In this document: one piece after another, positions 18,813-26,590 of the stretch | Numbering within the stretch: position 1 is the first letter of the stretch | Layout: each line of letters starts with the position of its first letter | NCBI RefSeq assembly: GCF_014268815.2 | Contig: NZ_JABWRE020000001.1 | Location: 3,539,001 to 3,603,000 of the forward strand | Source of the DNA: Pseudomonas urmiensis | Lineage (GTDB): Bacteria; Pseudomonadota; Gammaproteobacteria; Pseudomonadales; Pseudomonadaceae | DNA: 64,000 nucleotides | Direction of reading: 5' to 3' | The notes under the pieces: generated by a model | Seen by the model: the letters and a program-made list of their open reading frames with translations, nothing else | Told to the model about the DNA's origin: nothing | Database searches by the model: none | Made by a program: the position numbers and the translations under genes

Positions 18813-19517
18813 TTACCAGCCGAGGGTTTCCTTGAGGAACGGGATGGTCAGTTTGCGCTGGGCCTGCAGCGAGGCCTGATCGAGGCGTTCGAGCAGATCG
18901 AACAGCGCACTCATGCTGCGCGCGCCACGGGTGAGGATGAAATGGCCGACCTCATCGGTCAGGTGCAGGCCACGGCGCGAAGCCCGCAGTTGCAAGGCGC
19001 GCAGCTTGTCTTCGTCGGACAGACCGCGCATCTGGAAGATCAGCGCCAAGGTCAGGCGCGACTTGAGGTCAGGCAGTTTGATCGGCAGCTCACGCGGCGA
19101 GCTGGAGGCCGCCAAGAGCAGGCGCCGGCCGCTGTCGCGCAGGCGGTTGAAGAGGTGGAACATGGCCTCTTCCCAATCGGCTTTGCCGGCGATCACATGC
19201 AAGTCGTCGATGCACACCAGCTCGTATTGTTCGAGGTGGTCGAGCAGCTCTACGCCGCGCTCCAGCAATTGGGCCAGCGGCAGGTACACGGCAGGTTCGC
19301 CGCGTTGCTGGAAACGGTGGGTGGCGGCCTGCAACAGGTGAGTTCGGCCCACACCCTGTTTGCCCCATAAATAAATGAGGCTCTCGGTCCAGCCGGCGTC
19401 GGCTTCACATAGCCGCTCGACGTAGCCTAATGCCGCGGCATTGGCGCCCGGATAGTAGTTGATGAAGGTAGCGTCATCGCGCAGACGCACACCCAGGGGC
19501 AACTGGATCGGTTTCAT
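18813..19517 (-). CDS. hda: DnaA regulatory inactivator Hda
   Basis: A short AAA+ protein of 234 aa that, with the sliding clamp, promotes hydrolysis of DnaA-bound ATP after initiation. MKPIQLPLGVRLRDDATFINYYPG is the start, with the N-terminal QLPLGV matching the clamp-binding motif. GKQGVGRTHLLQAA is the Walker A region and YELVCIDDLHVIAG Walker B. The longer frame upstream is rejected because it lacks a ribosome site and conserved sequence. Confidence 0.95.
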   Translation of the reverse strand: MKPIQLPLGVRLRDDATFINYYPGANAAALGYVERLCEADAGWTESLIYLWGKQGVGRTHLLQAATHRFQQRGEPAVYLPLAQLLERGVELLDHLEQYELVCIDDLHVIAGKADWEEAMFHLFNRLRDSGRRLLLAASSSPRELPIKLPDLKSRLTLALIFQMRGLSDEDKLRALQLRASRRGLHLTDEVGHFILTRGARSMSALFDLLERLDQASLQAQRKLTIPFLKETLGW

Positions 19518-19649
19518 GCTGGCTGACGGTCGCGAGGACCACGGGGGCCTTTGGTGAACAGTGTGCAAAGTCTATACCCGCAGCGCGGGCGGCACAATCG
19601 GCGAGCGCAAGAGCACAAGCAAAATCAATGAGTTGCGCGGTAAAAATGC

Positions 19650-19676
19650 AAAAAAAGGGGCCTTTGCACGGCCCCT
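19650..19676 (-). terminator. intrinsic terminator of the permease/DUF2066 unit
   Basis: On the minus strand a GGGGCC/GGCCCC stem with a 7-base loop is followed by seven T residues, immediately after the permease stop codon. Confidence 0.9.
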
Positions 19677-19683
19677 GACGGTA

Positions 19684-20760
19684 TCACAGGTCCGGATCGA
19701 CCTCGCCGCCGTACATGTCCGACTCCTTGTACAGGTCATGCACATGACGCAGCAGCACCATGATCACTGCCGCCACGGGCAAGGCCAGCAGCACCCCGGT
19801 AAAGCCAAACAGCTCGCCCCCGGCCAGGATCGCGAAGATCACCGCCACCGGATGCAGGCCAATGCGATCGCCCACCAGCATCGGCGTCAGCACCATGCCT
19901 TCGAGCACCTGGCCGATCATGAACACCGCGACGATGCCCAGCAGCGGATACGGATCGCCGCCAAACTGGAACAACCCGGCAATCAAAGCGGCGCCGATGC
20001 CAATGATGAAGCCCATGTACGGCACGATCGCCGCAAGCCCGGCCAACAGACCGATCAACAGCCCCAGTTCCAGGCCTACCAGCATCAAGCCGCTGGAATA
20101 GATCACGCCCAGCGCCAGCATCACCAGCAACTGACCACGCACGAAGGCGCCGAGTACCTCATGGCATTCGCCCGCCAGGCCCATCACCTGCGACTCACGC
20201 TGGCGTGGCAGCAAACCGCGCAGCTTGGCCATCATCACGTCCCAGTCGCGCAGCAAGTAGAAGCCCACCACCGGGATCAGCACCAGGTTGGCCAGCCACG
20301 CCATCAGCGCCAGACTCGAGGCGGTGGCCTGCGACAGCAGCATGCCGACGATGTCGGTTGTCTGGCCCATGTGCGCGCCGACCGCAGCCTTGATCTTGTC
20401 GAACTTCCAGAAGCCGTCGGCCAGGCCCAGGCGGCTCTGCACCCAAGGCAGCGCTACATGCTGCAGCCAGTCGAGCATTTGCGGCGTCAGTTCGTACAGG
20501 CGCACCAACTGCTTGGCCAACATCGGGATCAGCACCAGCAACATGGCCATGAAGATCAAGGTGAACAGGCTGAACACCACCACCACGCCCCAGGTGCGTG
20601 ACAGGCCCAGGCGCTCCAGGCGATCGACCAGCGGGTCGGCCAGATACGCCAGGAGAATGCCAACCAGAAACGGAGAAAGAATGTTGTGCAGGCTATATAG
20701 CAGCACGGCGATCAGCAGGGCCACGCCCAGCCATACCCAGCGACGCGGGTCAGTCATCAT
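19684..20760 (-). CDS. AI-2E/PerM family inner-membrane transporter
   Basis: A 358-aa polytopic membrane protein of the TqsA/PerM family (UPF0118). Hydrophobic helices are seen at about residues 10-30 and 33-50 and as a cluster in the C-terminal half; PVVGFYLLRDWDVM and GMVLTPMLVGDRIGLHPVAVIFA are family-type segments. Substrate is unknown; members range from AI-2 exporters to Na+/H+ antiporters. ATG at 20760 is chosen because AAGGAA lies 8 bases upstream; the GTG two codons earlier is too close to it. It follows the DUF2066 gene by 12 bp. Confidence 0.9.
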   Translation of the reverse strand: MMTDPRRWVWLGVALLIAVLLYSLHNILSPFLVGILLAYLADPLVDRLERLGLSRTWGVVVVFSLFTLIFMAMLLVLIPMLAKQLVRLYELTPQMLDWLQHVALPWVQSRLGLADGFWKFDKIKAAVGAHMGQTTDIVGMLLSQATASSLALMAWLANLVLIPVVGFYLLRDWDVMMAKLRGLLPRQRESQVMGLAGECHEVLGAFVRGQLLVMLALGVIYSSGLMLVGLELGLLIGLLAGLAAIVPYMGFIIGIGAALIAGLFQFGGDPYPLLGIVAVFMIGQVLEGMVLTPMLVGDRIGLHPVAVIFAILAGGELFGFTGVLLALPVAAVIMVLLRHVHDLYKESDMYGGEVDPDL

Positions 20761-20772
20761 GTGCACGTTTCC

Positions 20773-21828
20773 TTACCAGGCAAAACGCAGGCCGTCGAAC
20801 GGCTTGGGCGCAGCGGCCTGAACCGCCGCAGGCTGGGCTGCGGGCGCCGGCGGATTAGCCGGGCTGGCCGGTTGTTCGGCTGGCAGTTCCTGAAGCTTGG
20901 CCAGGCCCAATTGGGCGCGCAGCTGTTCGCGATTGCCGGTGACGGCATAGGTCAGCGTGGCGCCATCGGCCATCTGCAAGCGCGGGCCATAGGGTTCGAG
21001 CACACGGCTGAGCTCAGCGTAGCGCTGCAGGTTCATGCCCTGCACTTGCACTTGCAGCTCACTGCTGGCTCCCGGGCGGGTGACATAGCGCGGTGCCAGG
21101 CGGTTGCTGACTGCGAGCATGACCGCATCGGCCAACGCGGCCTGGTCAGCGCCTTCGGCATCGCCTTGTTCGCGCTGATCCCCCAGCCACAGCTGCCATT
21201 TACCCTGCCACTTGCCGTCGGCTTCATGGGCGTGCACCGCCAGCAAGGCATCGGCGCCATAGCGCTCGGAGGCCTCGCGCAGCGGCGCCGGGTCCTTGCC
21301 TTCCAGCTGCTTGGGGGTGGCGACCAGTTGTTCCTGCAGATCAGCCAACGGCAGGCGCAGCGGCAGGCCACGATGCTGGGCGGCGCGGCGCAGCGGTTCG
21401 GCAGCGCTCTGACCATCGCCGACCAGGCTGCTGCCATCGACACTGTCATTCAACCACCAACCGAGAATCGCTGGCCGGTTGCTGCCCCACAGGGCCAGGC
21501 CGGCCTTGCGCAGGGCGCGCTCGGTGCTGCCGGGGTCGAACTCCACCAGCACGCTTTCCGGCGGGCCAGCATCGCTACCGACCTGATTGATGATCTGCTG
21601 CGGATCGCTGCGCAGCGCGGCCAGGGCCGGGCTCTGCGGCGCCTTGGGGTCGCCGGTCAAGCGCAGTACCAAGGTATCCAGGGCTTGGCGGGTGGCCTGG
21701 GTACGCGCTTCGCTGCCCTGCCCTTGCAGCGGTTCGCGAACTTGATACAGCCCGGATACCGCCTCGGCCTGGGCGGCAGTGCCGACCAGGGCCAGGCAAC
21801 CGGCGGCCAGGTAGTTGAGAAAACGCAT
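20773..21828 (-). CDS. DUF2066 domain protein, exported
   Basis: A 351-aa protein with a signal peptide MRFLNYLAAGCLALVGTAAQA, so periplasmic or membrane-attached. The body starts VSGLYQVREPLQGQGSEART and matches, as I recall it, the DUF2066 family that sits next to purM in Pseudomonas. A low-complexity P/A tail (around residues 315-340) precedes the C-terminal FDGLRFAW. Function is unknown. It is co-oriented and 12 bp from the permease gene, so the two probably form an operon. Confidence 0.87.
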   Translation of the reverse strand: MRFLNYLAAGCLALVGTAAQAEAVSGLYQVREPLQGQGSEARTQATRQALDTLVLRLTGDPKAPQSPALAALRSDPQQIINQVGSDAGPPESVLVEFDPGSTERALRKAGLALWGSNRPAILGWWLNDSVDGSSLVGDGQSAAEPLRRAAQHRGLPLRLPLADLQEQLVATPKQLEGKDPAPLREASERYGADALLAVHAHEADGKWQGKWQLWLGDQREQGDAEGADQAALADAVMLAVSNRLAPRYVTRPGASSELQVQVQGMNLQRYAELSRVLEPYGPRLQMADGATLTYAVTGNREQLRAQLGLAKLQELPAEQPASPANPPAPAAQPAAVQAAAPKPFDGLRFAW

Positions 21829-22169
21829 GGAGGATTCCTGTCCAGTGAGCTAAGTGACGGCGAACGTCGCGCCTGCCGGCTCAGACCACTGCGTGAGAAA
21901 ATCGCTCCTTCACGCCTGCAATCAGAGTCCGCCGCCTTTTCTATACCTTATACAGGCGCTGGCGCGGCAACCAGTCGCGCACGCCTAAACAAGGTTTTTT
22001 AATCGATTCCCGGCCAGTCGGTCGGCCTGAGGATGGCCGCTGCCCGGCAACCCTGATAAAATCGCGCGCCTTCGCAGACCAGTGACGAACAGGCAGCCGC
22101 CGCTTTAACAGCCGGCCTTGGCCGTCGCGGTCGTTTTCCTGAATCCCTCCCTCCTAAAGGCCTGGATCA
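21829..22169. other. divergent intergenic region between the DUF2066 gene and purM
   Basis: 341 bp without a gene. On the plus strand TGATAAAAT at 22054-22062 could serve as the -10 of a purM promoter, but no good -35 is seen. The purM ribosome site is AAAGG, 9 bases before the ATG. Confidence 0.4.
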
Positions 22170-23228
22170 ATGAGCAAGCAACCCTCCCTGAGCTACAAGG
22201 ACGCCGGTGTAGACATCGACGCCGGCGAAGCACTGGTCGAACGCATCAAGGGCGTGGCCAAGCGCACCGCACGCCCTGAAGTCATGGGTGGCCTGGGCGG
22301 CTTCGGCGCCCTCTGCGAGATCCCGGCCGGCTACAAGCAGCCGGTTCTGGTCTCCGGCACCGACGGCGTCGGCACCAAGCTGCGCCTGGCGCTGAACCTG
22401 AACAAGCACGACAGCATCGGCCAGGACCTGGTCGCCATGTGCGTCAACGACCTGGTGGTCTGTGGCGCCGAGCCGCTGTTCTTCCTCGACTACTACGCCA
22501 CCGGCAAGCTCAATGTCGACGTCGCCGCGACCGTGGTCACCGGCATCGGCGCTGGCTGTGAACTGGCTGGCTGCTCCCTGGTGGGTGGTGAAACCGCCGA
22601 AATGCCAGGCATGTACGAGGGTGAAGACTACGACCTGGCCGGCTTCTGCGTCGGCGTGGTGGAAAAGGCCGAGATCATCGACGGCTCGAAAGTCGCCAGC
22701 GGCGATGCGCTGATCGCCCTGCCCTCGTCCGGTCCGCACTCCAATGGCTACTCGCTGATCCGCAAGATCCTCGAAGTGTCCAACACCGACATCGACAGCA
22801 CCCAGCTCGACGGCAAGCCGCTGGCTGACCTGCTGATGGCCCCGACCCGCATCTACGTCAAGCCGCTGCTCAAGCTGATCAAAGACACCGGCGCGGTCAA
22901 AGCCATGGCCCACATCACCGGTGGTGGCCTGCTCGACAACATCCCACGCGTGCTGCCGAAGAACGCCCAGGCGATCATCGACGTGGCCAGCTGGCAGCGT
23001 CCGGCAGTGTTCGATTTCCTCCAGGAAAAAGGCAACGTCGACGAGCACGAAATGCACCGCGTACTGAACTGCGGCGTTGGCATGGTCATCTGCGTCGCTC
23101 AGGATCAGGTCGACAACGCCCTGAACGTGCTGCGCGCAGCGGGTGAGCAGCCATGGGTCATCGGCCAGATCGCCGATGCCGCCGAAGGCGCTGCCCAGGT
23201 CGAGCTGCAAAACCTCAAGGCACACTGA
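22170..23228 (+). CDS. purM: phosphoribosylformylglycinamidine cyclo-ligase (AIR synthetase)
   Basis: Makes 5-aminoimidazole ribonucleotide from FGAM with ATP, the fifth step of purine synthesis. The 352-aa length is usual. Seen are [30 protein letters not shown], the ATP-binding [33 protein letters not shown] and [16 protein letters not shown]. Its TGA shares a base with the ATG of purN. Confidence 0.98.
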   Translation: MSKQPSLSYKDAGVDIDAGEALVERIKGVAKRTARPEVMGGLGGFGALCEIPAGYKQPVLVSGTDGVGTKLRLALNLNKHDSIGQDLVAMCVNDLVVCGAEPLFFLDYYATGKLNVDVAATVVTGIGAGCELAGCSLVGGETAEMPGMYEGEDYDLAGFCVGVVEKAEIIDGSKVASGDALIALPSSGPHSNGYSLIRKILEVSNTDIDSTQLDGKPLADLLMAPTRIYVKPLLKLIKDTGAVKAMAHITGGGLLDNIPRVLPKNAQAIIDVASWQRPAVFDFLQEKGNVDEHEMHRVLNCGVGMVICVAQDQVDNALNVLRAAGEQPWVIGQIADAAEGAAQVELQNLKAH

Positions 23229-23881
23229 TGCCGAGCAAGACCTGCAACGTTGTGGTACTGCTGTCGGGTTCCGGCAGCAACCTGCAAGCGCTGATCGACA
23301 GCAGCCTGGGTCAAGACAGCCCGGTGCAGATTCGCGGGGTGATCTCAAACCGCGCCGACGCCTATGGCCTGGAACGGGCCAAGGCCGCCGGGATCGACAC
23401 CGCAGTGCTGGAACACCAGGGTTTCGACGGGCGCCAAGCCTTCGATGCAGCGCTGATGGCGCTGATCGACGGCATGCAGCCTGACCTGGTGGTCCTGGCT
23501 GGCTTCATGCGCATCCTCAGTGGCGACTTCGTGCGCCACTACCAGGGCCGCCTGCTCAACATCCACCCCTCGTTGCTGCCCAAATACAAGGGCCTGCATA
23601 CCCACCAGCGTGCGCTGGAGGCGGGTGATGCCGAGCACGGCTGCAGCGTGCACTTCGTCACCGAGGAACTCGATGGCGGGCCACTGGTCGTACAGGCAGT
23701 GGTTGCGGTAGCGCCAGACGACACCGTGCAAAGCCTGGCCGACCGGGTTCACCATCAGGAACACCAGATCTACCCGCTGGCGGTGCGCTGGTTCGCTGAA
23801 GGGCGCTTGCGTCTTGGCGAACACGGTGCATTACTGGATGGCCAGCCGCTGGCGGCCAGCGGTCACTTGATTCGACCCTAG
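23228..23881 (+). CDS. purN: phosphoribosylglycinamide formyltransferase
   Basis: 10-formyltetrahydrofolate-dependent formylation of GAR, 217 aa. The N-terminal VVLLSGSGSNLQALID binds the phosphoribosyl group; the catalytic triad segments are LLNIHPSLLPKYKGLHTH (Asn and His) and the later PDDTVQSL (Asp). The start MPSKTCNVV overlaps the purM stop (TGATG), so translation is coupled. Confidence 0.97.
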   Translation: MPSKTCNVVVLLSGSGSNLQALIDSSLGQDSPVQIRGVISNRADAYGLERAKAAGIDTAVLEHQGFDGRQAFDAALMALIDGMQPDLVVLAGFMRILSGDFVRHYQGRLLNIHPSLLPKYKGLHTHQRALEAGDAEHGCSVHFVTEELDGGPLVVQAVVAVAPDDTVQSLADRVHHQEHQIYPLAVRWFAEGRLRLGEHGALLDGQPLAASGHLIRP

Positions 23882-23889
23882 GAGAATTT

Positions 23890-24600
23890 ATGCGTCGCGC
23901 CCTGCTCTTGGCTCTCGCCGTGCTTGCCCTGCCCCTCCAGGCAGCCGATCTGAAGCCGTTCTCGGCCAGCTACACCGCCGACTGGAAGCAGCTGCCCATG
24001 AGCGGCACCGCTGAACGTAGCCTGGTGAAGAATGCCAATGGTACCTGGGACCTTCATTTCAAGGCTTCCATGATGATTGCCAGCCTCACCGAGCAAAGCA
24101 CCCTGCGCCTGGACAACGACACCCTGCTGCCACAGAAGTACCACTTCGAGCGTGGCGGCCTGGGCAAAGCGAAGAAAGTCGATCTGGACTTCGACTGGAC
24201 CGCGAAGAAGGTCACCGGTAGCGACCGTGGCGATGCCATCAGCCTGCCGCTCAACCGCGGCGTGCTGGACAAGTCGTCCTATCAGTTGGCGCTGCAGCAT
24301 GATGTGGCCGCTGGCAAGAAGAGCATGACCTATCAGGTGGTCGACGGTGACGAGATCGACACCTACGACTTCCGCGTGCTGGGGACTGAGAAAGTCAGCA
24401 CCAAGACCGGCCAGGTCGATGCGATCAAGGTCGAGCGCGTGCGCGACCCGAGCCAAAGCAAGCGCATCACCGAGTTGTGGTTCGCCAAGGACTGGGACTA
24501 CCTGCTAGTGCAACTGCGCCAGGTCGAAACTGATGGCAAGGAGTACGTGATCGTGCTGCAGGATGGCACGGTCGATGGCAAGTCGGTGAAGGGTAACTGA
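23890..24600 (+). CDS. DUF3108 domain protein, exported
   Basis: A 236-aa protein with a short signal peptide MRRALLLALAVLALPLQA and predicted beta-rich body starting LKPFSASYTADWKQLPMSG, as in the DUF3108 family. VERVRDPSQSKRITELWFAKDWDYLLVQL is typical of its C-terminal half. It is probably periplasmic; its function is not known. It starts 8 bp after purN behind AGGAG and is followed by an intrinsic terminator, so it is the last gene of the purMN unit. Confidence 0.88.
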   Translation: MRRALLLALAVLALPLQAADLKPFSASYTADWKQLPMSGTAERSLVKNANGTWDLHFKASMMIASLTEQSTLRLDNDTLLPQKYHFERGGLGKAKKVDLDFDWTAKKVTGSDRGDAISLPLNRGVLDKSSYQLALQHDVAAGKKSMTYQVVDGDEIDTYDFRVLGTEKVSTKTGQVDAIKVERVRDPSQSKRITELWFAKDWDYLLVQLRQVETDGKEYVIVLQDGTVDGKSVKGN

Positions 24601-24626
24601 TCGCCTGGGCTTGTTGCTGATACACA

Positions 24627-24654
24627 AACCCCGCCGCGTGCGGGGTTTCTTTTT
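24627..24654 (+). terminator. intrinsic terminator of purMN-DUF3108
   Basis: AACCCCGC and GCGGGGTT arms with a short CGT loop, then TTCTTTTT. Confidence 0.9.
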
Positions 24655-24678
24655 GCCTGTGGTATTGGGTGATACATG

Positions 24679-24733
24679 GCCCCGCGATAGCGTTGCTTGG
24701 TCTGACGCTATCGCGGGGCAAGCCCGCTCCCAC
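24679..24733. repeat. REP inverted pair
   Basis: GCCCCGCGATAGCG and CGCTATCGCGGGGC face each other across a short spacer, and the right arm continues into AAGCCCGCTCCCA. Confidence 0.85.
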
Positions 24734-24854
24734 GTTTGCATAAGGCTTCATTAAACATGTTTCATCGGCAGTTTATTTACTTAGCCTGCTAACAAACTCT
24801 ATAACTAAGGCCTGCGACACAGTGCCGCAGCCAACGAGAAGTGGAGTTTTAACG

Positions 24855-25037
24855 ATGACAGTCCAAGTAAGCGAACGCGACGAATCGAAAATGTCCCACG
24901 AAGGCCTGGCCGCCGGTGTGCGGATCTGGGATGTGCATCAGCAAGGTCAGCTGGTCGGCATGTTCCACCAGGAGCATGAAGCCCATCAGTACCGCATGGA
25001 GCTTGAGCACCTTGAGAACCAGCGCCATACGCAGTAA
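24855..25037 (+). CDS. small hypothetical protein, 60 aa
   Basis: Starts MTVQVSERDESKMSHEGLAA after GGAG (8-base spacing) and ends before an intrinsic terminator, so it is likely a real single-gene unit. It has no signal peptide or membrane segment. VRIWDVHQQGQLVGMFHQEHEAH followed by an acidic helix suggests a small soluble fold with a possible beta hairpin. Function was not recognised. Confidence 0.75.
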   Translation: MTVQVSERDESKMSHEGLAAGVRIWDVHQQGQLVGMFHQEHEAHQYRMELEHLENQRHTQ

Positions 25038-25049
25038 ACAGTCTTCGAT

Positions 25050-25076
25050 AAAAAACCCCGCCAAGGCGGGGTTTTT
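25050..25076. terminator. bidirectional intrinsic terminator
   Basis: AAAAAACCCCGCC, a two-base AA loop, then GGCGGGGTTTTT, between the convergent 60-aa gene and the DUF2058 gene; T runs occur on both strands. Confidence 0.92.
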
Positions 25077-25081
25077 CGTGT

Positions 25082-25621
25082 TTACCACATCAGGTCGTCA
25101 GGGATCTTGTAGGCCGCGTACGGATCGTGCTCGTCCGCCTCCTCGACATGGGTATTGAGCAACAGGATGCGATTAGGGTCGCGCTCCTGGATCTTCACTG
25201 CCGCTTCGCGCGGGATCACCTCGTAACCACCGCCGAACGACACCACCGCCAGCGAGCCATTGCTCAGCTTGCTGCGCATCAAGGCGTTGACGGCGATGCG
25301 CTTGACCTTCTTGTCGTCGACGAAGTTGTAGTAGTCCTCGGTGGTCAGCTTGGGCAGGCGGGTGGCTTCGATCAATTGCTTGATCTGCGCGGCGCGGGCT
25401 TTGTGCTCGGCCTTTTCCTGCTGCTGACGGTTCAGCTCCTGATCGCGCCTGGCCTTCTCGGCCATGGCTTCCTTGGCCAGGCGCTGCTGGGTGTCGTCCA
25501 CCTCGACCTGGCCCTTTTGTTCCAGGCGCTTCTGTTTCTTTTCTGCTTTGTTGGTCTGCTTGACCTGCTTCTGGTTAACCAGACCGGCCTTGAGCAATTG
25601 GTCGCGAAGGGAAAGGCTCAT
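25082..25621 (-). CDS. DUF2058 (YaiL-like) protein
   Basis: A 179-aa soluble protein. The N-terminus MSLSLRDQLLKAGLVNQKQ is followed by a long K/E/Q-rich coiled coil at about residues 20-85, then TTEDYYNFVDDKKVKRIAVN and a C-terminal beta-rich part VVSFGGGYEVIPREAAVKI. This layout matches E. coli YaiL. Function is not established. It follows mazG by 26 bp and probably shares its transcript. Confidence 0.9.
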   Translation of the reverse strand: MSLSLRDQLLKAGLVNQKQVKQTNKAEKKQKRLEQKGQVEVDDTQQRLAKEAMAEKARRDQELNRQQQEKAEHKARAAQIKQLIEATRLPKLTTEDYYNFVDDKKVKRIAVNALMRSKLSNGSLAVVSFGGGYEVIPREAAVKIQERDPNRILLLNTHVEEADEHDPYAAYKIPDDLMW

Positions 25622-25647
25622 GGATGTTCACTCACTTATGCAACAGC

Positions 25648-26481
25648 TCAGCCGCAGCTGGGCAGGTTCTTTTCCTGACGTTTGGCTTCACCCCAAAGGG
25701 CGTCCAGCTGGTCAAGGTTACACTCTTCGATCGGCTTGCCGCTGTCGCGCAAGGCCTGTTCGATGAAGCGGAAACGTCGCTCGAACTTGCGGTTCGCGCG
25801 ACGCAGGGCGTTTTCTGGATCGTGCTTGAGGTGCCGGGCCAGGTTGACGGTGGCAAACAGCAGGTCGCCGATTTCGTCTTCCAGCGCATCGCTGTCGCCG
25901 TCGGCCATGGCCTGCAATACCTCATCAAGCTCCTCGCGGACCTTGTCCAGCACCGGCAGTGCTTCTGGCCAGTCGAAGCCGACCGTGGCCGCACGCTTTT
26001 GTAGCTTGGCCGCTCGCGACAAGGCTGGCAACGCGGCAGGCACATCGTCGAGCAACGACAGCTGCTCTGGCTCGCTGTGCTCGGCGCGCTCCTCGGCCTT
26101 GATCTGCTCCCAACGGGATTTAACCTCGGCCTCACTCAGGCGTGGGGTGTCGAGGGCCGCGTAGAGATCGCCGGTGGGGAATACGTGAGGGTGGCGACGA
26201 ATCAGCTTGCGGGTGATGGCATCGACCACACCGGCGAACTCGAAACGGCCCTCCTCGCGCGCCAGCTGGCTGTAGTAGACCACCTGGAACAACAGGTCGC
26301 CCAGCTCGCCTTGCAGGTGAACAAAGTCGCCGCGCTCGATGGTATCGGCGACTTCATACGCCTCTTCGAGGGTGTGCTGGACAATGCTGGCGTAGTCCTG
26401 CTTGAGGTCCCAGGGGCAGCCGTGCTTGGGGTCGCGCAGCCGGGCCATCAGGTGCAGCAGGTCTTCTAGGGTGTAGGTCAT
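25648..26481 (-). CDS. mazG: nucleoside triphosphate pyrophosphohydrolase
   Basis: A 277-aa MazG with two repeated all-alpha domains, hydrolysing (d)NTPs to monophosphates and lowering ppGpp-linked or damaged nucleotide pools. The N-terminal domain has MARLRDPKHGCPWDLKQ and EEAYEVADTIE, the C-terminal EKLREELDEVLQA-type sequence (VREELDEVLQAMADGD) and EDEIGDLLFATVNLARHL. It is on the relA strand, downstream across a REP pair, the same neighbourhood as in E. coli. Confidence 0.95.
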   Translation of the reverse strand: MTYTLEDLLHLMARLRDPKHGCPWDLKQDYASIVQHTLEEAYEVADTIERGDFVHLQGELGDLLFQVVYYSQLAREEGRFEFAGVVDAITRKLIRRHPHVFPTGDLYAALDTPRLSEAEVKSRWEQIKAEERAEHSEPEQLSLLDDVPAALPALSRAAKLQKRAATVGFDWPEALPVLDKVREELDEVLQAMADGDSDALEDEIGDLLFATVNLARHLKHDPENALRRANRKFERRFRFIEQALRDSGKPIEECNLDQLDALWGEAKRQEKNLPSCG

Positions 26482-26511
26482 GGGTCAATCCTTCCGGACC
26501 GTGTCGTCCCA

Positions 26512-26579
26512 TTCGCGGGCAAGCCCGCCCCCACAAGGACCGCTGAGATCCTGTAGGAGCGGGCTTGCCCGCGATGAGG
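26512..26579. repeat. REP inverted pair
   Basis: TTCGCGGGCAAGCCCGCCCC on the left and GGAGCGGGCTTGCCCGCGAT on the right, between relA and mazG. Confidence 0.88.
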
Positions 26580-26590
26580 CCGCCGCGATT

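Noticed and set aside
22170..22190. Purine riboswitch or PurR operator before purM
   Set aside because: No aptamer-like conserved segment or PurR palindrome was seen upstream.
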